Positions 17,853 to 27,196 of a stretch of DNA of 64,000 bases are shown piece by piece. A program made the position numbers and the translations under genes. Source of the stretch: CAVTWD01 sp963738325 (GTDB taxonomy: Bacteria > Actinomycetota > Acidimicrobiia > Acidimicrobiales > Ilumatobacteraceae); NCBI GenBank assembly GCA_963738325.1, contig CAVTWD010000009.1:124001-188000 (forward strand). Direction: 5' to 3'. Numbering within the stretch: position 1 is the first letter of the stretch; each line of letters begins with the position of its first letter. Below the pieces are notes generated by a model. It worked only from the letters and a program-made list of their open reading frames with translations, did not search any database and was not told the origin of the DNA.

Positions 17853-19852
17853 TCAGGACTTGCCCAGGGCCCTGAGGAACGCGCCTCCATTCGGAGCACC
17901 GAGCCCCGTCAGGGTGTCGTAGCCCCGGAGCGTGCGCAGCGACTGCAGGTTGGCGTTGAACGTGCGGGCCGACGGCGGGGTGATCCCGTCGGTCGCGTCC
18001 TCGCCGTTCACGAAGTTCCGCCGGGCGACCGCCATCTTGGGGCCCGGCACGATGTCCCGGAAGGCGGACGTCCGGTAGAGCGAGTACAGGAACGGGTTCA
18101 CGAAGCCGTGGGGCGCTCCCGCCTTCTGGTCGGCCAAAGCCATGACGCCGGCGAACAGCGGGCACGACAGGCTGGTGCCGCCGATGCGGAACTCGCCGTA
18201 GCTGACGCCCTTGCTGAACGTCTGGGTCTGGCCGATCAGCATGCCCGTGTTGGGGTCGCCGACCATGCCGACATCGGGCACGACGCGGCGCTTGCCGCCG
18301 ATCGCCGTGGCGATGTTGGCGGGCACGACGCCCGCTTGGTACTTCGGCTGGTTGAACAACCGGCTGGGGCCACCGCCGGCCCCGTAGAGGAACGCCCCGG
18401 CGCCTCCGGGCACCCACGTCTTGCTCGTCGGGTCGAAGTTGCTGATGCCGGTCGTCCAGCCCTGCTCGACGGCGACACCACCGTTCCTGCTGATGCCCAA
18501 GCTGGTGCCGCCGACCGCCGTCACGAAGGGCGAGGTCGCCGAGAAGTCCGCCGCCGGGACCGGGCCGGTGTACGCGGGCTGATCGCTCTCGTCACCGTCG
18601 TCGCCGGAGGAGAAGTACAGCCCGATGCCCTGGAGGCCCGCTTCGAGGGCGATGTTGTTGAAGAACTGGATCTCGGACTTCGGGATCCCGACCTCACCGA
18701 GGTTGCCATAGGAGTTCGACACGATCTGCGCCCGGGCGTTGCCGACGACGTCGAGCAGGGCGTTGTCGATGTCGATGTCCTCGCAGCTCTTGGCGCCCAC
18801 GAAGAGGATCTGCGCGCCTGGCGCCATCCCATGGACGGCTTCGACGTCGAGCGTCTCCTCCCCGTACCAGCCCTGGGGATCACAGAGCTGCTGGTTGGTG
18901 AAGGGCCGGAACGCCTTCTGCGAGAACTGGCTCGCCTTCAGCGGATGGCTCGGATCGTTGCGCCACCGCGTAGGTGGTGGCGTCGTTGACGATCGTCGGT
19001 GACGCGTAGGCGTCGATGATCGCCACCTTGGTGCCGCGGCCGTCGTTGCCCGACGCCACCGCGCCGGCCACCCCGTACGCCGCCCGGAGCTGACCGGGCT
19101 TCCAGCCGCACGGCGCCCATGGAAGCGGGTTCGGGAAGCCTCCGCCGAGGGGCGGGAAGCCGGTGGCCTGCTTCTGGTTCCAGTACGCCGGAGCAGGGCG
19201 GGGCGTTGCGGAAGCCGGGCGAAGGCGGCTCATCGGTGGTGACGTTGGCGCCATTCGTGGCCGGGGCCGACGTGCCGTTCTCGATGACGTGATCGGGAGT
19301 GAGGAGCACCTGGCCCAGGCCGCCGATGCCGTCCACCACGGCCGCCACCGAAGCGGGGATGCTCGGCGCGCTGGTGGGCACTCGGCGCAGGCCGGTGCTC
19401 GTGCTGACTTGCTGCAAGCTGGTGCCGAAGGCCGCCTCGACCTGGGCCACCGTGCCACTCGCCGAGACGGCGAGACGGTTGACGGCGACGTCGTCGACGG
19501 AGAGCCCGGCCCCGCGCAGCCACGCGCTGACCCTGGCGACATTCGCCGTCGATGGCGCAAAGCGCGCCGTGAACTGCTGCGGCGTCAGGTACTTGCCGTA
19601 CGACGCCGAGCCCGGCGTGCTGACGGCCTGCAGCAACGCCTGCGCGCCAGCGGCGTCGTGCAGCTTGAGATACACGTTGACTGACATGACGGCCGCTCGA
19701 TTCGCCGGCCCCGCCGGTGTGACCGCCCCGCGAAGGTCTGGCACGCTTCCGGCCAAGCTCACCTTGGCCGATGCCAACCCTGCGGGGATGACCGCGAACA
19801 ACGAACCAGCCAGTGCCACGGCACTGGTGGCCACGATGGCTCTGCGCCTCAA
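17853..19852 (-). CDS. Secreted serine-carboxyl peptidase of family S53 (sedolisin/kumamolisin-like), two frameshifts
   Basis: An exported endopeptidase usually active at acid pH. A signal peptide (RRRAIVATSAVALAGSLF then IPAGLASA) precedes a pro-kumamolisin activation domain (YLKLHDAAGAQ, GKYLTPQQFTARFAP, VEAAFGTSLQQV). In the catalytic domain EETLD supplies Glu and Asp, FSSGDDG the oxyanion Asp, and GGTSLSCPLFAG the nucleophile Ser. One extra base near 19189 and one near 18960 break the frame; the repaired length is about 665. I favour TTG 19852, preceded by GGAGGGGG at good distance; a longer ATG start at 19900 is possible. Monocistronic, ended by hairpin 17802-17834. Confidence 0.88.
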
Positions 19853-20015
19853 CTTGACCCCCTCCTCAAGTGGGTTCCCTCCCGGCGCGCACAGTAGCAC
19901 TGGCCGGGGAACACCCGTTCAGACCGACGCCAGCCCGCAACAAACGTTTCCCCGAGGGCGGGGGGCCGTTTTCGCCGGCCGGCGCGGGGCCCGGCGCGCC
20001 CGGGACCTTGTGCCC

Positions 20016-20043
20016 TTGCCGCGGCGGAGCCCTTCCGTAGGCT
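20016..20043 (+). promoter_or_regulatory. Promoter TTGCCG-N16-TAGGCT of the dioxygenase-like gene
   Basis: -35 TTGCCG at 20016-20021 and -10 TAGGCT at 20038-20043, 8 nt before ATG 20052. A leaderless transcript is inferred. Confidence 0.55.
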
Positions 20044-20051
20044 GGGGCGCC

Positions 20052-20753
20052 ATGACGTCGTTCTCGCCCAATCGCGACCACTGGTCGGTGTCCATCCCCC
20101 TGGACACGTCGCATCGCCGTTTGGAGATCCTCGAACCGACGGGGTTCGTGTGCCTCGCGGACTTCGACCGCCCCCTCGAGGCAGCGGAGTGGGAATCCCT
20201 CGAGTACATGGACTGGAAGAGCGGGGGCGACACCAACTTCGCCCCGATCGCGACTGCCGACGGAGAGCTCGACTGCCGCGGCTTCTGGAGCAAGGAGAAC
20301 GAGCACGCGGACAAGGACGCCAAGTTCACCTCGAACGCCGCGCGGTGCCCGACCCTGCGTGACTACGTCGCCGGGGCCGGCGTGAACTTCGGCCGCGTCC
20401 GCATCATCAAGCTCGAGCCGCAGGACCACGAGACGGCGTTGCGCAGCATCCACCGCGACGACAACAACCGCTTCAACCCCGACGACGAGGGCTGGGTCGT
20501 GCGCTCGTGGGTCGAGCTGACCGACAACCCCGACAGCTACATGCTGCTGTTGGACAGCGGGCCCGACGGCCTGCCCGACCCCGCCACGGAAGTGCGGCTC
20601 CCCCTCGCTCGCGGGGCCCGTTTCGTGGTCGACACGCAACGGCTGTGGCACGTGGTCGTCCACAACGGCACGGCGCCTCGCTACGCGCTCATCACCAGCT
20701 TCGAGAGCGGCCCCGAGCTCGAGCGCTGGATCGGCGCCGAGCGCACCGTCTGA
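20052..20753 (+). CDS. Aspartyl/asparaginyl beta-hydroxylase-like 2-oxoglutarate dioxygenase
   Basis: 233 residues, intact. An HxD pair in SIHRDDNNRF (about residue 137) and a distal His in LWHVVVHNG, followed by an Arg in APRYALI, match the Fe(II) facial triad and 2-oxoglutarate-binding Arg of the AspH-type jelly-roll fold. FVVDTQRLWHVVVHN is close to the family's FDDS..H.VWN pattern. The role would be hydroxylation of a protein or small molecule, but the substrate is unknown. I call the fold with moderate confidence, since the N-terminal 100 residues (EYMDWKSGGDTNF, CRGFWSKENE) are unfamiliar. Convergent with the next gene: the stops are directly adjacent. Confidence 0.65.
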   Translation: MTSFSPNRDHWSVSIPLDTSHRRLEILEPTGFVCLADFDRPLEAAEWESLEYMDWKSGGDTNFAPIATADGELDCRGFWSKENEHADKDAKFTSNAARCPTLRDYVAGAGVNFGRVRIIKLEPQDHETALRSIHRDDNNRFNPDDEGWVVRSWVELTDNPDSYMLLLDSGPDGLPDPATEVRLPLARGARFVVDTQRLWHVVVHNGTAPRYALITSFESGPELERWIGAERTV

Positions 20754-21495
20754 TCAACCCTCGGGCAACAGGCGAGCCCGCAGGAAGGCGATCACCCGCT
20801 CGACGCCCTCCTCCTGAAGGTGCTCGGTCAGCACGGAATGGCCGCGACCCTCGAACTCGACCGCGATGAAGCGGTCACCGAGGAGTCGCCTCAACGTGGC
20901 GAAGCGCTCGCCGACGGCTTTGTCGTCTCGGTAGCGCAACCCGAGCACGTCGCAGCCCGCAGCGGCGCGCTCCTGCACGCGCTGGAGGTCTTCGGGCGAC
21001 AAGCCGAGATCGGCCGCCCGCTTCTTGCCGGCCGCCATGGGCAGGGACGGCTGGCTGAGCACCGGCGCGATCACTGCGTCGTCGACCATCATGGCGAGCG
21101 CGAACCCTCCGGTGAAGCACATGCCCACCGCGCCGACGCCGGGGCCGCCGCAGTCCTCGTGGAGCCGTCGGGCGAGCGCGCGGAGCCACGCCGCCGCCGG
21201 CGAGGTTCGCCCCGCGGCGAAAGTGGCGAAGTCGCGAGACACACAACCGGTGAACGCCGACTTGGCGATGTAGCCGGCGGAGGGGGCCCGGCCCGGCTCT
21301 CCGAAGAGGGACGGCAAGGCAGCGGTCATGCCCGCCTCGGCGACGCGCCGCCCGAAGTCCGCGAGCGCGCGGCGTGAGGCCAGGGATCTCGTGGATGACC
21401 ACGACGCCGGGCCCACTGCCCTTGCGGTACACGTCGTGGGTCCAGCCGTCAGCCGTGAACGGCTGGCAGTCGAAGTCGTCGAGGGTGTCGGTCAC
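20754..21495 (-). CDS. Dienelactone hydrolase family protein, frameshifted
   Basis: An alpha/beta hydrolase of about 246 residues after repair. VVVIHEIPGLTP is the first strand and oxyanion region, GMCFTGGFAL holds the Cys nucleophile typical of dienelactone hydrolases, and GRGHSVLTEH the catalytic His. One extra base near 21377 separates GLTPR from ALADFGRRVAEAG. It starts with GTG 21495, 7 nt after the phosphotransferase stop, and is probably co-transcribed with it. Many members have no known substrate; carboxymethylenebutenolide hydrolysis is only one possibility. Confidence 0.82.
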
Positions 21496-21502
21496 GGTGT
21501 CC

Positions 21503-22519
21503 TCATGCGATGCCGGAAGCCGCGGCGAGGGCCGCCTCGGCCAGCTGCTCGGTGCCGAGCTTGAACTGCTCGATGTTGAAGTCGTCGTCGCCCATCACTC
21601 CCTGCACATAACGGGCGTAGACGCCTTCGCTGATCACGGCGAGGCGCCAGTAGGAGAAGGCGACGTAGTAGGCGATGTCGGTGAGGTCACGCCCCGTCCG
21701 GCGCGCGTAGCGCTCCAGGAGCTCGGCCTTGGTGGGGAACCCACCCGCCGCGGTCGGGTCGTTTCCCCGCCGAGCGAGCTCGCCGGGATCGGTGACGTAG
21801 ACGCACAAGTAGCCGGCGTCGGCCAGCGCGTCGCCGAGGGTGCAGAGCTCCCAGTCGAGAACCGCGGTGATCCGCCCTGTCGCCGGATCGACGAGGCAGT
21901 TGCCGAACCGGTAGTCGCCGTGGACGATCGTGGCGCCCTTCTGCGGCGGAATCCGAGCCTTCAGGCGGGTCTCCACCTCCTCGATAGCGGGAAGCTCGCG
22001 CGTCTTCGACGCCTCCCACTGCTTCGACCATCGCCGGATCTGGCGTTCGATGTAGGCGTCACGCCGGGCGAAATCGGACAGCCCGACCGCGTCGACGTCG
22101 ACGTCGTGGAGGTCGGCGAGCACGTCGATGAGATGCCAGCCCGCGGCCTGACGCAGCTCGGGAGGCCAGGACGCCACCTTCTCCGGAGCGTCGGCCACCG
22201 TCCCTTCCACGAAGCCCATCACGTAGAACGGTGCCCCGTTGACGGTCTCGTCGACACACAGCCCATACGTGGGCGCCACGGGGACGGGGGTGGGGCCGAG
22301 CGCGCTCACCACCCGGTGCTCACGTGACATGTCGTGCGCGGTGGCGAGCACGTGCCCGAGCGGGGGGCGGCGGACGACGAGCTCGAGCCCGGTACCGTCG
22401 GTGACACGAAAGGTCAGGTTCGACCTCCCACCGGCGATGAGCTCGAAGGTGAACGGGGGCTGCGCACCGACGTTGCCGACCAACCAGGCTCCCACCCGTT
22501 CTTCGTCCAGCCCCCGCAT
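21503..22519 (-). CDS. Aminoglycoside-phosphotransferase-fold kinase (acyl-CoA-associated type)
   Basis: 338 residues, intact, with the APH/choline-kinase fold: GGRSNLTFRV is the glycine-rich nucleotide loop, VVRRPPLGHVLATAHDM carries the ATP Lys/Arg, IVHGDYRFGN the catalytic Asp, and VLDWELCTLGD the metal-binding Asp. This version, with the long C-terminal ARYVQGVMG part, is common in actinobacteria and in ACAD10-like proteins tied to acyl-CoA degradation rather than antibiotic resistance. The start has TACCGT 8 nt upstream. The substrate is unknown. Confidence 0.82.
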   Translation of the reverse strand: MRGLDEERVGAWLVGNVGAQPPFTFELIAGGRSNLTFRVTDGTGLELVVRRPPLGHVLATAHDMSREHRVVSALGPTPVPVAPTYGLCVDETVNGAPFYVMGFVEGTVADAPEKVASWPPELRQAAGWHLIDVLADLHDVDVDAVGLSDFARRDAYIERQIRRWSKQWEASKTRELPAIEEVETRLKARIPPQKGATIVHGDYRFGNCLVDPATGRITAVLDWELCTLGDALADAGYLCVYVTDPGELARRGNDPTAAGGFPTKAELLERYARRTGRDLTDIAYYVAFSYWRLAVISEGVYARYVQGVMGDDDFNIEQFKLGTEQLAEAALAAASGIA

Positions 22520-22527
22520 GCCGCGGC

Positions 22528-22533
22528 ACGGTA
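22528..22533 (-). promoter_or_regulatory. -10 box TACCGT of the phosphotransferase-hydrolase pair
   Basis: TACCGT is 8 nt before ATG 22519 on the minus strand; leaderless. Confidence 0.5.
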
Positions 22534-22671
22534 GCCGCCGGCCCGCTGAGCGACCGATCTAGGAACCCACTGACATCAGTGAGCGTCACAGAGTCGGGAC
22601 GTTGTGACAGGTCTTGTACGGAGGTCGATCCGGCTTGCCCGGTCGACTGGAGTTCCCCAGATCGGGGTCCC

Positions 22672-22699
22672 GAAGAGGGGAAGGTCTCCTTCCCCCTTC
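22672..22699 (-). terminator. Hairpin downstream of the NlpC/P60 gene
   Basis: GAAG-A-GGGGAAGG pairs with CCTTCCCC-CTTC around a TCT loop, 3 nt past the NlpC/P60 stop. Its sequence is close to the hairpin at 3326-3353. Confidence 0.7.
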
Positions 22700-22702
22700 G
22701 CC

Positions 22703-23854
22703 CTACGGACGGGCGACGCCGACCGGGTTTCGGATCGAGCCGATGACGACGCCGACGCCCGGCATCGAGGCGTGGACCATCTGCCCACCGCCGATGTAGA
22801 TGCCCACGTGGTGGATGGGGTTGCCGAAGAACACCAAGTCGCCCGGCTGGATCGCACCAAGGGGAACGTGAGGCAGCGAGGCGTACTGGGCACGGCTGTA
22901 ATGCGGGAGGCTGACGCCCGCCTGCGCCCAAGCCCACATCGTGAGGCCGGAACAGTCGAACCCGGTCGCCGGCGAGGCCTGGAACGCGACGTACCGGTTG
23001 CCGACTTGGCTCAACGCCGCCCGCACCGCTCCGGCCGCGCCCGCCGCCGGTGGCGGGACGGGGAACGAGCGCGCTGGAGCACGAGCCGGCGCGGGACCGC
23101 CGCCCGTGCGGCGCCCGATGGTGACCGCCCGGAGCGTGGGCTGGTTGGCCGTGGGCTGGTTGGCCGTGGCCTGGTTGGCCGTGGCCTGTGCGGCCGCCAG
23201 TGCGGCTTGGGCCTGCTGGGCCGCGGCTTGCTCTTGGCGTTGGCGTACCTGGGCGACGAGGTCGGCCAGCTCGCCCTTGACCTGTCCCAGCAGCGCCTGC
23301 TGCGTGACGATCGCCTTCTCCGCGGCCGTCTTGCGGTTGGACACCGTCTCGGCCAGCTGCCGCTGGCGCTTCTGCTTGGCCGCCAGGTCGGCACGGAGGC
23401 GGGCGTCGTCGTCACGGGCGGCGCCGACGGCATCGGTCAGATCGGCATCCGCACCGAGGGCGATCGAGACGTAGCCCTGGCGGCCGGCCGCCTCCCCGGA
23501 CAGCGTCGCTTGGTCGAGGAGCGTGGCGACGCCGCTGGCCTGGTCGGCGTACACGTACGACTTGAGCGCGTACGCCGCCATCCGTGAGTGGAGAGTGGCC
23601 AGATCGGCCTCGTGGCGGGTGAGGCGAGCCTCCGCCGCGGTGACGTCCTGGTCGATCTGACCGAGGTCGAGCACGGCCTGGTTGTACGCCTCGCTCAGCT
23701 GCTCGGACTTGCTCTGGAGGCTGTCGATCCGAGCGGCGATCTGGTCCGCCTCGTGCTGCTTCGATTGGACGGAGTCGGCCAGGGCCGGACCGACCGGAGC
23801 GACGACCACGAGCGTGGCGGCGGCGAGGGCCACGATGCGGCGGAAGCGGGACAT
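22703..23854 (-). CDS. Secreted NlpC/P60 peptidoglycan endopeptidase with coiled coil (RipA-like)
   Basis: 383 residues, intact. A signal peptide (FRRIVALAAATLVVVAPVGP, then ALADS) is followed by a long alpha-helical coiled coil (about 30-210, ending near QVRQRQEQAAAQQAQ), a low-complexity linker with ANQPT/ANQAT repeats, and a C-terminal NlpC/P60 domain: FDCSGLTMWAW (catalytic Cys), HHVGIYIGGGQ (His) and MVHASMP. Such enzymes cut the D-Glu/mDAP stem-peptide bond during cell separation. ATG 23854 has TAAAGT 10 nt upstream. Confidence 0.93.
   Translation of the reverse strand: MSRFRRIVALAAATLVVVAPVGPALADSVQSKQHEADQIAARIDSLQSKSEQLSEAYNQAVLDLGQIDQDVTAAEARLTRHEADLATLHSRMAAYALKSYVYADQASGVATLLDQATLSGEAAGRQGYVSIALGADADLTDAVGAARDDDARLRADLAAKQKRQRQLAETVSNRKTAAEKAIVTQQALLGQVKGELADLVAQVRQRQEQAAAQQAQAALAAAQATANQATANQPTANQPTLRAVTIGRRTGGGPAPARAPARSFPVPPPAAGAAGAVRAALSQVGNRYVAFQASPATGFDCSGLTMWAWAQAGVSLPHYSRAQYASLPHVPLGAIQPGDLVFFGNPIHHVGIYIGGGQMVHASMPGVGVVIGSIRNPVGVARP
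23136..23180. repeat. Three 15-bp tandem units coding the ANQPT/ANQAT linker
   Basis: GTGGGCTGGTTGGCC twice, then GTGGCCTGGTTGGCC. In frame, it codes for the linker between coiled coil and catalytic domain of the NlpC/P60 protein. Confidence 0.8.
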
Positions 23855-23864
23855 ACGGGCGCCG

Positions 23865-23870
23865 ACTTTA
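23865..23870 (-). promoter_or_regulatory. -10 box TAAAGT of the NlpC/P60 gene
   Basis: TAAAGT is 10 nt before ATG 23854 on the minus strand. Confidence 0.45.
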
Positions 23871-23968
23871 GCGACTCCATGACGATTATGACGAACACGT
23901 TGTGCTCCCGCGCGAATGGTGACGGCGCTTGGTCCCTCAGCAGGGAGTTCTCGCTGCGAGGGCTCCGA

Positions 23969-25498
23969 TCATTCCCACTCGATCGTCCCCGGCGGCTTCG
24001 ACGTGACGTCGTACACGACCCGGTTGACCCCCCGGACCTCGTTGATGATGCGGTTGGCCATGCGTTCGAGGAGCTCGTGGGGCAGACGGGCCCAGTCAGC
24101 GGTCATGGCATCGTCACTGGTGACGGCGCGGATCACGATCGGGTGCGCGTACGTGCGCTCGTCGCCCATCACCCCCACCGAACGGATGTCGAGGAGCACG
24201 GCGAAGGCCTGCCAGATCTCCCGCTCGAGCCCGGCCATCCGGATCTCGTCGCGGATCACCACATCGGCCTCCTGGAGCAGCGCCACCTTGTCGGGCGTCA
24301 CCTCGCCGATGATCCGCACCGCCAGCCCCGGGCCGGGGAACGGCTGGCGCCACACGATCTCTTCCGGGAGCCCGAGCTCGGCGCCGACCCGCCGGACCTC
24401 GTCCTTGAACAGGTGACGCAGCGGCTCCACGAGCTCGAGGTCCATGTCCTCCGGCAAGCCCCCGACGTTGTGGTGGCTCTTGATCACGGCGGCGTGGGCG
24501 GTGCCGCTCTCGATCACATCCGGGTAGAGCGTCCCCTGGACGAGGAAGCGGGCGTCGGTCAGCCCGCCGGTGTTCTCCTCGAAGACGCGGATGAACAGCT
24601 CACCGATGGCCTTGCGCTTGTCCTCGGGATCGGTGAGGCCGGCCAGCCGCTCGAAGAAGCGGGCCGAGGCGTCCACGTGGATCAGCTCGATGCGCTGGTG
24701 CTCCTTGAAGGTGGCGACGACCTGGCTCGCCTCGCCCTTGCGGAGAAGTCCCGTGTCGACGAACACGCACGTGAGCTGAGGGCCGACGGCCCGGTGCACG
24801 AGCGCCGCCGCCACTGACGAGTCCACGCCGCCCGAGAGGCCGCAGATGATCCGGGACCGGCCGACCTGGCCCCGAACCTCCTCCACCGCGGCGTCGATGA
24901 TGGAGGCCATCGTCCATGTGGGCTGGCAGCCGCACACGTCGTAGAGGAAGCGGCGCAGGATCGCCTGGCCGTGGGCGGTGTGGATGACCTCCGGGTGGAA
25001 CTGGACGCCGTAGATGCGCCGGCTCGCGTTCTCCAGCACCGCGACGGGCGCCTCCGGGGTCGAAGCGGTCACGGCGAAGCCGGCCGGGGCGGCGATGATC
25101 GAGTCGAAGTGGCTCATCCAGACGATCTGGTGCTCGTCGTCCAGCAGCGTCGAGGGCCCGCCCGTGGACCGCAGCTCGGTGCGCCCGTACTCCCCGCGGC
25201 CCGTGCGGGCCACCTCGCCCCCGAGCTGCTGGGCGATGAGCTGCGCGCCGTAGCAGATGCCGAGCACGGGGACGCCGAGCTCGTACACCCGTGGGTCGAG
25301 GGCCGGCGCGCCCGGCACATGGACGCTCTTCGGACCCCCACTCAAGATCAACCCTTTCGGGGCCCGGGCGGTCAGGTCCGCGGCAGTGCTCGTGGCCGGG
25401 ACGATCTCGCTGTAGACGTTGGCCTCACGGACCCGGCGGGCGATCAGCTGCGCGTACTGAGCGCCGAAGTCGACGACAAGAACGGTCTCGGCGGTCAC
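23969..25498 (-). CDS. guaA: GMP synthase (glutamine-hydrolysing)
   Basis: Converts XMP to GMP with ATP and glutamine. 509 residues, intact. The N-terminal class I amidotransferase has LILSGGPKSVH, the nucleophile in GICYGAQLIA and the His-Glu pair in QFHPEVIHT. The ATP pyrophosphatase domain has the PP-loop SGGVDSSVAAA, and the C-terminal dimerisation part has FPGPGLAVRI and ending VYDVTSKPPGTIEWE. It starts with GTG 25498, 24 bp after guaB3, so both guanine-branch genes are probably one transcript. Confidence 0.97.
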   Translation of the reverse strand: MTAETVLVVDFGAQYAQLIARRVREANVYSEIVPATSTAADLTARAPKGLILSGGPKSVHVPGAPALDPRVYELGVPVLGICYGAQLIAQQLGGEVARTGRGEYGRTELRSTGGPSTLLDDEHQIVWMSHFDSIIAAPAGFAVTASTPEAPVAVLENASRRIYGVQFHPEVIHTAHGQAILRRFLYDVCGCQPTWTMASIIDAAVEEVRGQVGRSRIICGLSGGVDSSVAAALVHRAVGPQLTCVFVDTGLLRKGEASQVVATFKEHQRIELIHVDASARFFERLAGLTDPEDKRKAIGELFIRVFEENTGGLTDARFLVQGTLYPDVIESGTAHAAVIKSHHNVGGLPEDMDLELVEPLRHLFKDEVRRVGAELGLPEEIVWRQPFPGPGLAVRIIGEVTPDKVALLQEADVVIRDEIRMAGLEREIWQAFAVLLDIRSVGVMGDERTYAHPIVIRAVTSDDAMTADWARLPHELLERMANRIINEVRGVNRVVYDVTSKPPGTIEWE

Positions 25499-25522
25499 GG
25501 CAGGGAGTCGGTCCCCGTCACA

Positions 25523-26692
25523 TCAATGGCCCATTCCGACGCCTTGCGCCCGTTGCAGGGCTTTGCCCTCGGTCTGGAGCGCGGGCGCCACCATGACCTC
25601 CGCCTTCTGGAACTCCTTGAGCGTCTCGTAGCCGCAGGTGGCCATCGAGGCGCGCAGGGCGCCGAAGAGGTTCATGCGGCCGTCGTTCTCGTGGGCGGGA
25701 CCGACGAGGATCTGCTCGAGCGTGCCGCGGGTCGACGTGCGGACGCGGGCGCCGCGGGGCAACGTCGGGTGGAACGTGGCCATGCCCCAGTGGAAGCCCC
25801 GCCCCGGTGCCTCGGCTGCAGCGGCGAGCGGCGAGCCGACCATCACCGCATCGGCCCCGCACACGATGGCCTTGGCGATGTCCCCACCGGTCCCCATCCC
25901 GCCGTCGGCGATGACGTGGCAGTAGACGCCCGTCTCGTCGAGATGGCGCATGCGGGCGGCGCGAGCGTCGGCGATGGCCGTGGCCTGCGGCACCCCGAGG
26001 CCGAGGACGCCCCGCGTCGTGCACGCGTGGCCCGGCCCCACGCCGACGAGCACCCCGACGGCACCGGTGCGCATGAGGTGGAGCGCCGCTTGATAGCTGG
26101 CGCAGCCCCCGACGATCACCGGCATCTCGTAGTCCCGGATCACCTTGAGCAGGTTGAGCGGCTCGCGGTTCTTGCTGACGTGCTCGGCGGAGACGACCGT
26201 GCCCTGGATCACCAGGAGGTCGAGCTCGCCCGCCTGGATGGCGGCCAGCAGCTGCGTCGTGCGCTGCGGCGTCACCGACGCCACGGCCACCACGCCGGCC
26301 TCTCGGATCTCGCGGATCCGGCGGGTGACCAGCTCGGGCACGATGGGCTCGCTGTAGATCTCCTGCATCCGCCGCGTGGCCTTCTCGTCGTCGAGCTGCG
26401 CGATCTCTTCGAACAGCGGGTCGGGATCGTCGTAGCGGGTCCAGAGGCCCTCCAGGTTCAAGACCCCGCCGCCGCCCAGGCGCCCGATCTCAACGGCCGT
26501 GGCCGGTGACACGACGCCGTCCATGGCCGAGGCGAGGAGCGGCAGCTCGAAGCGGTACGCGTCGATCTCCCAGCTGATGTCGACGTCCTCGGGGTCACGG
26601 GTGCGGCGGCTCGGGACGATGGCGATGTCATCGAACCCGTACGCACGGCGGCCGGTCTTGCCCAGCCCGATCTCGACCTCGGCCACGGTCAA
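25523..26692 (-). CDS. guaB3: GuaB3-type IMP dehydrogenase family protein
   Basis: 389 residues, intact, lacking the CBS pair of ordinary IMP dehydrogenase. VEIGLGKTGRRAYGFDDI and ASAMDGVVSPA open the TIM barrel, GVGPGHACTTR holds the equivalent of the active-site Cys loop, and IADGGMGTGGDIAKA plus VMVGSPLAAA the phosphate site. In actinobacteria this paralogue sits beside guaB and guaA; its exact activity has been unclear (IMP dehydrogenase- versus GMP reductase-like). A GGAGGAG ribosome-binding site lies before the GTG start. Position next to guaA supports a purine role. Confidence 0.88.
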   Translation of the reverse strand: MTVAEVEIGLGKTGRRAYGFDDIAIVPSRRTRDPEDVDISWEIDAYRFELPLLASAMDGVVSPATAVEIGRLGGGGVLNLEGLWTRYDDPDPLFEEIAQLDDEKATRRMQEIYSEPIVPELVTRRIREIREAGVVAVASVTPQRTTQLLAAIQAGELDLLVIQGTVVSAEHVSKNREPLNLLKVIRDYEMPVIVGGCASYQAALHLMRTGAVGVLVGVGPGHACTTRGVLGLGVPQATAIADARAARMRHLDETGVYCHVIADGGMGTGGDIAKAIVCGADAVMVGSPLAAAAEAPGRGFHWGMATFHPTLPRGARVRTSTRGTLEQILVGPAHENDGRMNLFGALRASMATCGYETLKEFQKAEVMVAPALQTEGKALQRAQGVGMGH

Positions 26693-26729
26693 CTCCTCCC
26701 GCGCGGCGAAGCCCCGATCGTACCCGTGA

Positions 26730-27119
26730 CTACCTCCCGCGGAATGCCTTCAGCACCTGCTTGGCCACTTGCGCGTTCATCTCGTACAAGGCCTTGTTGC
26801 CTGCTTCTCGTACCCGCTTGACCACGCTGTCGTTGGTGATCTGCGCCAGTCCGTCGAGTGTGTCGATCAGGGCCTTGGACGTGGCGTCGGTGACCGTGTA
26901 GCCCATCGAGGTCAAGCCCTTCACGAGATCGCTCTTGGCGATGGGCTCCGGCGCGGCCGCCGCCATGACGCGGAGGGCGTCCTTGGTGAGCCCCGCCGAG
27001 GCGTGGATCGCCTCCGCCGCGCTGAGCGGTTTCTCCTCGCCCTCGATGGATCCGAGCCAGCGCTTGACCTTGGCCACGATCTCGGCGTGCGTCTCCCCCT
27101 CGAACGACACGGTTGGCAT
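26730..27119 (-). CDS. Conserved-looking protein of unknown function, 129 aa
   Basis: I do not recognise this family. The protein (MPTVSFEGETHAEIVAKVKR...) has a short acidic N-terminus with GEEKPLSAAEAI and a helical, winged-helix-like middle: EPIAKSDLVKGLTSMGY, TSKALIDTLDGL. A basic C-terminal helix ends KQVLKAFRGR. The layout hints at a small DNA- or protein-binding helical domain. The start is fixed by the TACCGT box 6 nt before ATG 27119 rather than the longer frame to 27164. It lies just upstream of guaB3 on the same strand, and the guaB3 -10 may overlap its end. Confidence 0.6.
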   Translation of the reverse strand: MPTVSFEGETHAEIVAKVKRWLGSIEGEEKPLSAAEAIHASAGLTKDALRVMAAAAPEPIAKSDLVKGLTSMGYTVTDATSKALIDTLDGLAQITNDSVVKRVREAGNKALYEMNAQVAKQVLKAFRGR

Positions 27120-27125
27120 ACGCGA

Positions 27126-27131
27126 ACGGTA
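27126..27131 (-). promoter_or_regulatory. -10 box TACCGT of the 129-aa protein gene
   Basis: TACCGT lies 6 nt before ATG 27119; leaderless. It settles the start against the upstream in-frame GTG. Confidence 0.5.
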
Positions 27132-27196
27132 CTGTGATCGGGCCCGCCGCTGCTCGACTACCAACCCCGCGCCGTGCCTGCCACGATTCCGGGCGG

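Noticed and set aside
21503..22519. Aminoglycoside resistance gene
   Set aside because: The fold is shared, but this long variant is the general actinobacterial type associated with acyl-CoA metabolism; nothing indicates antibiotic action or transfer.
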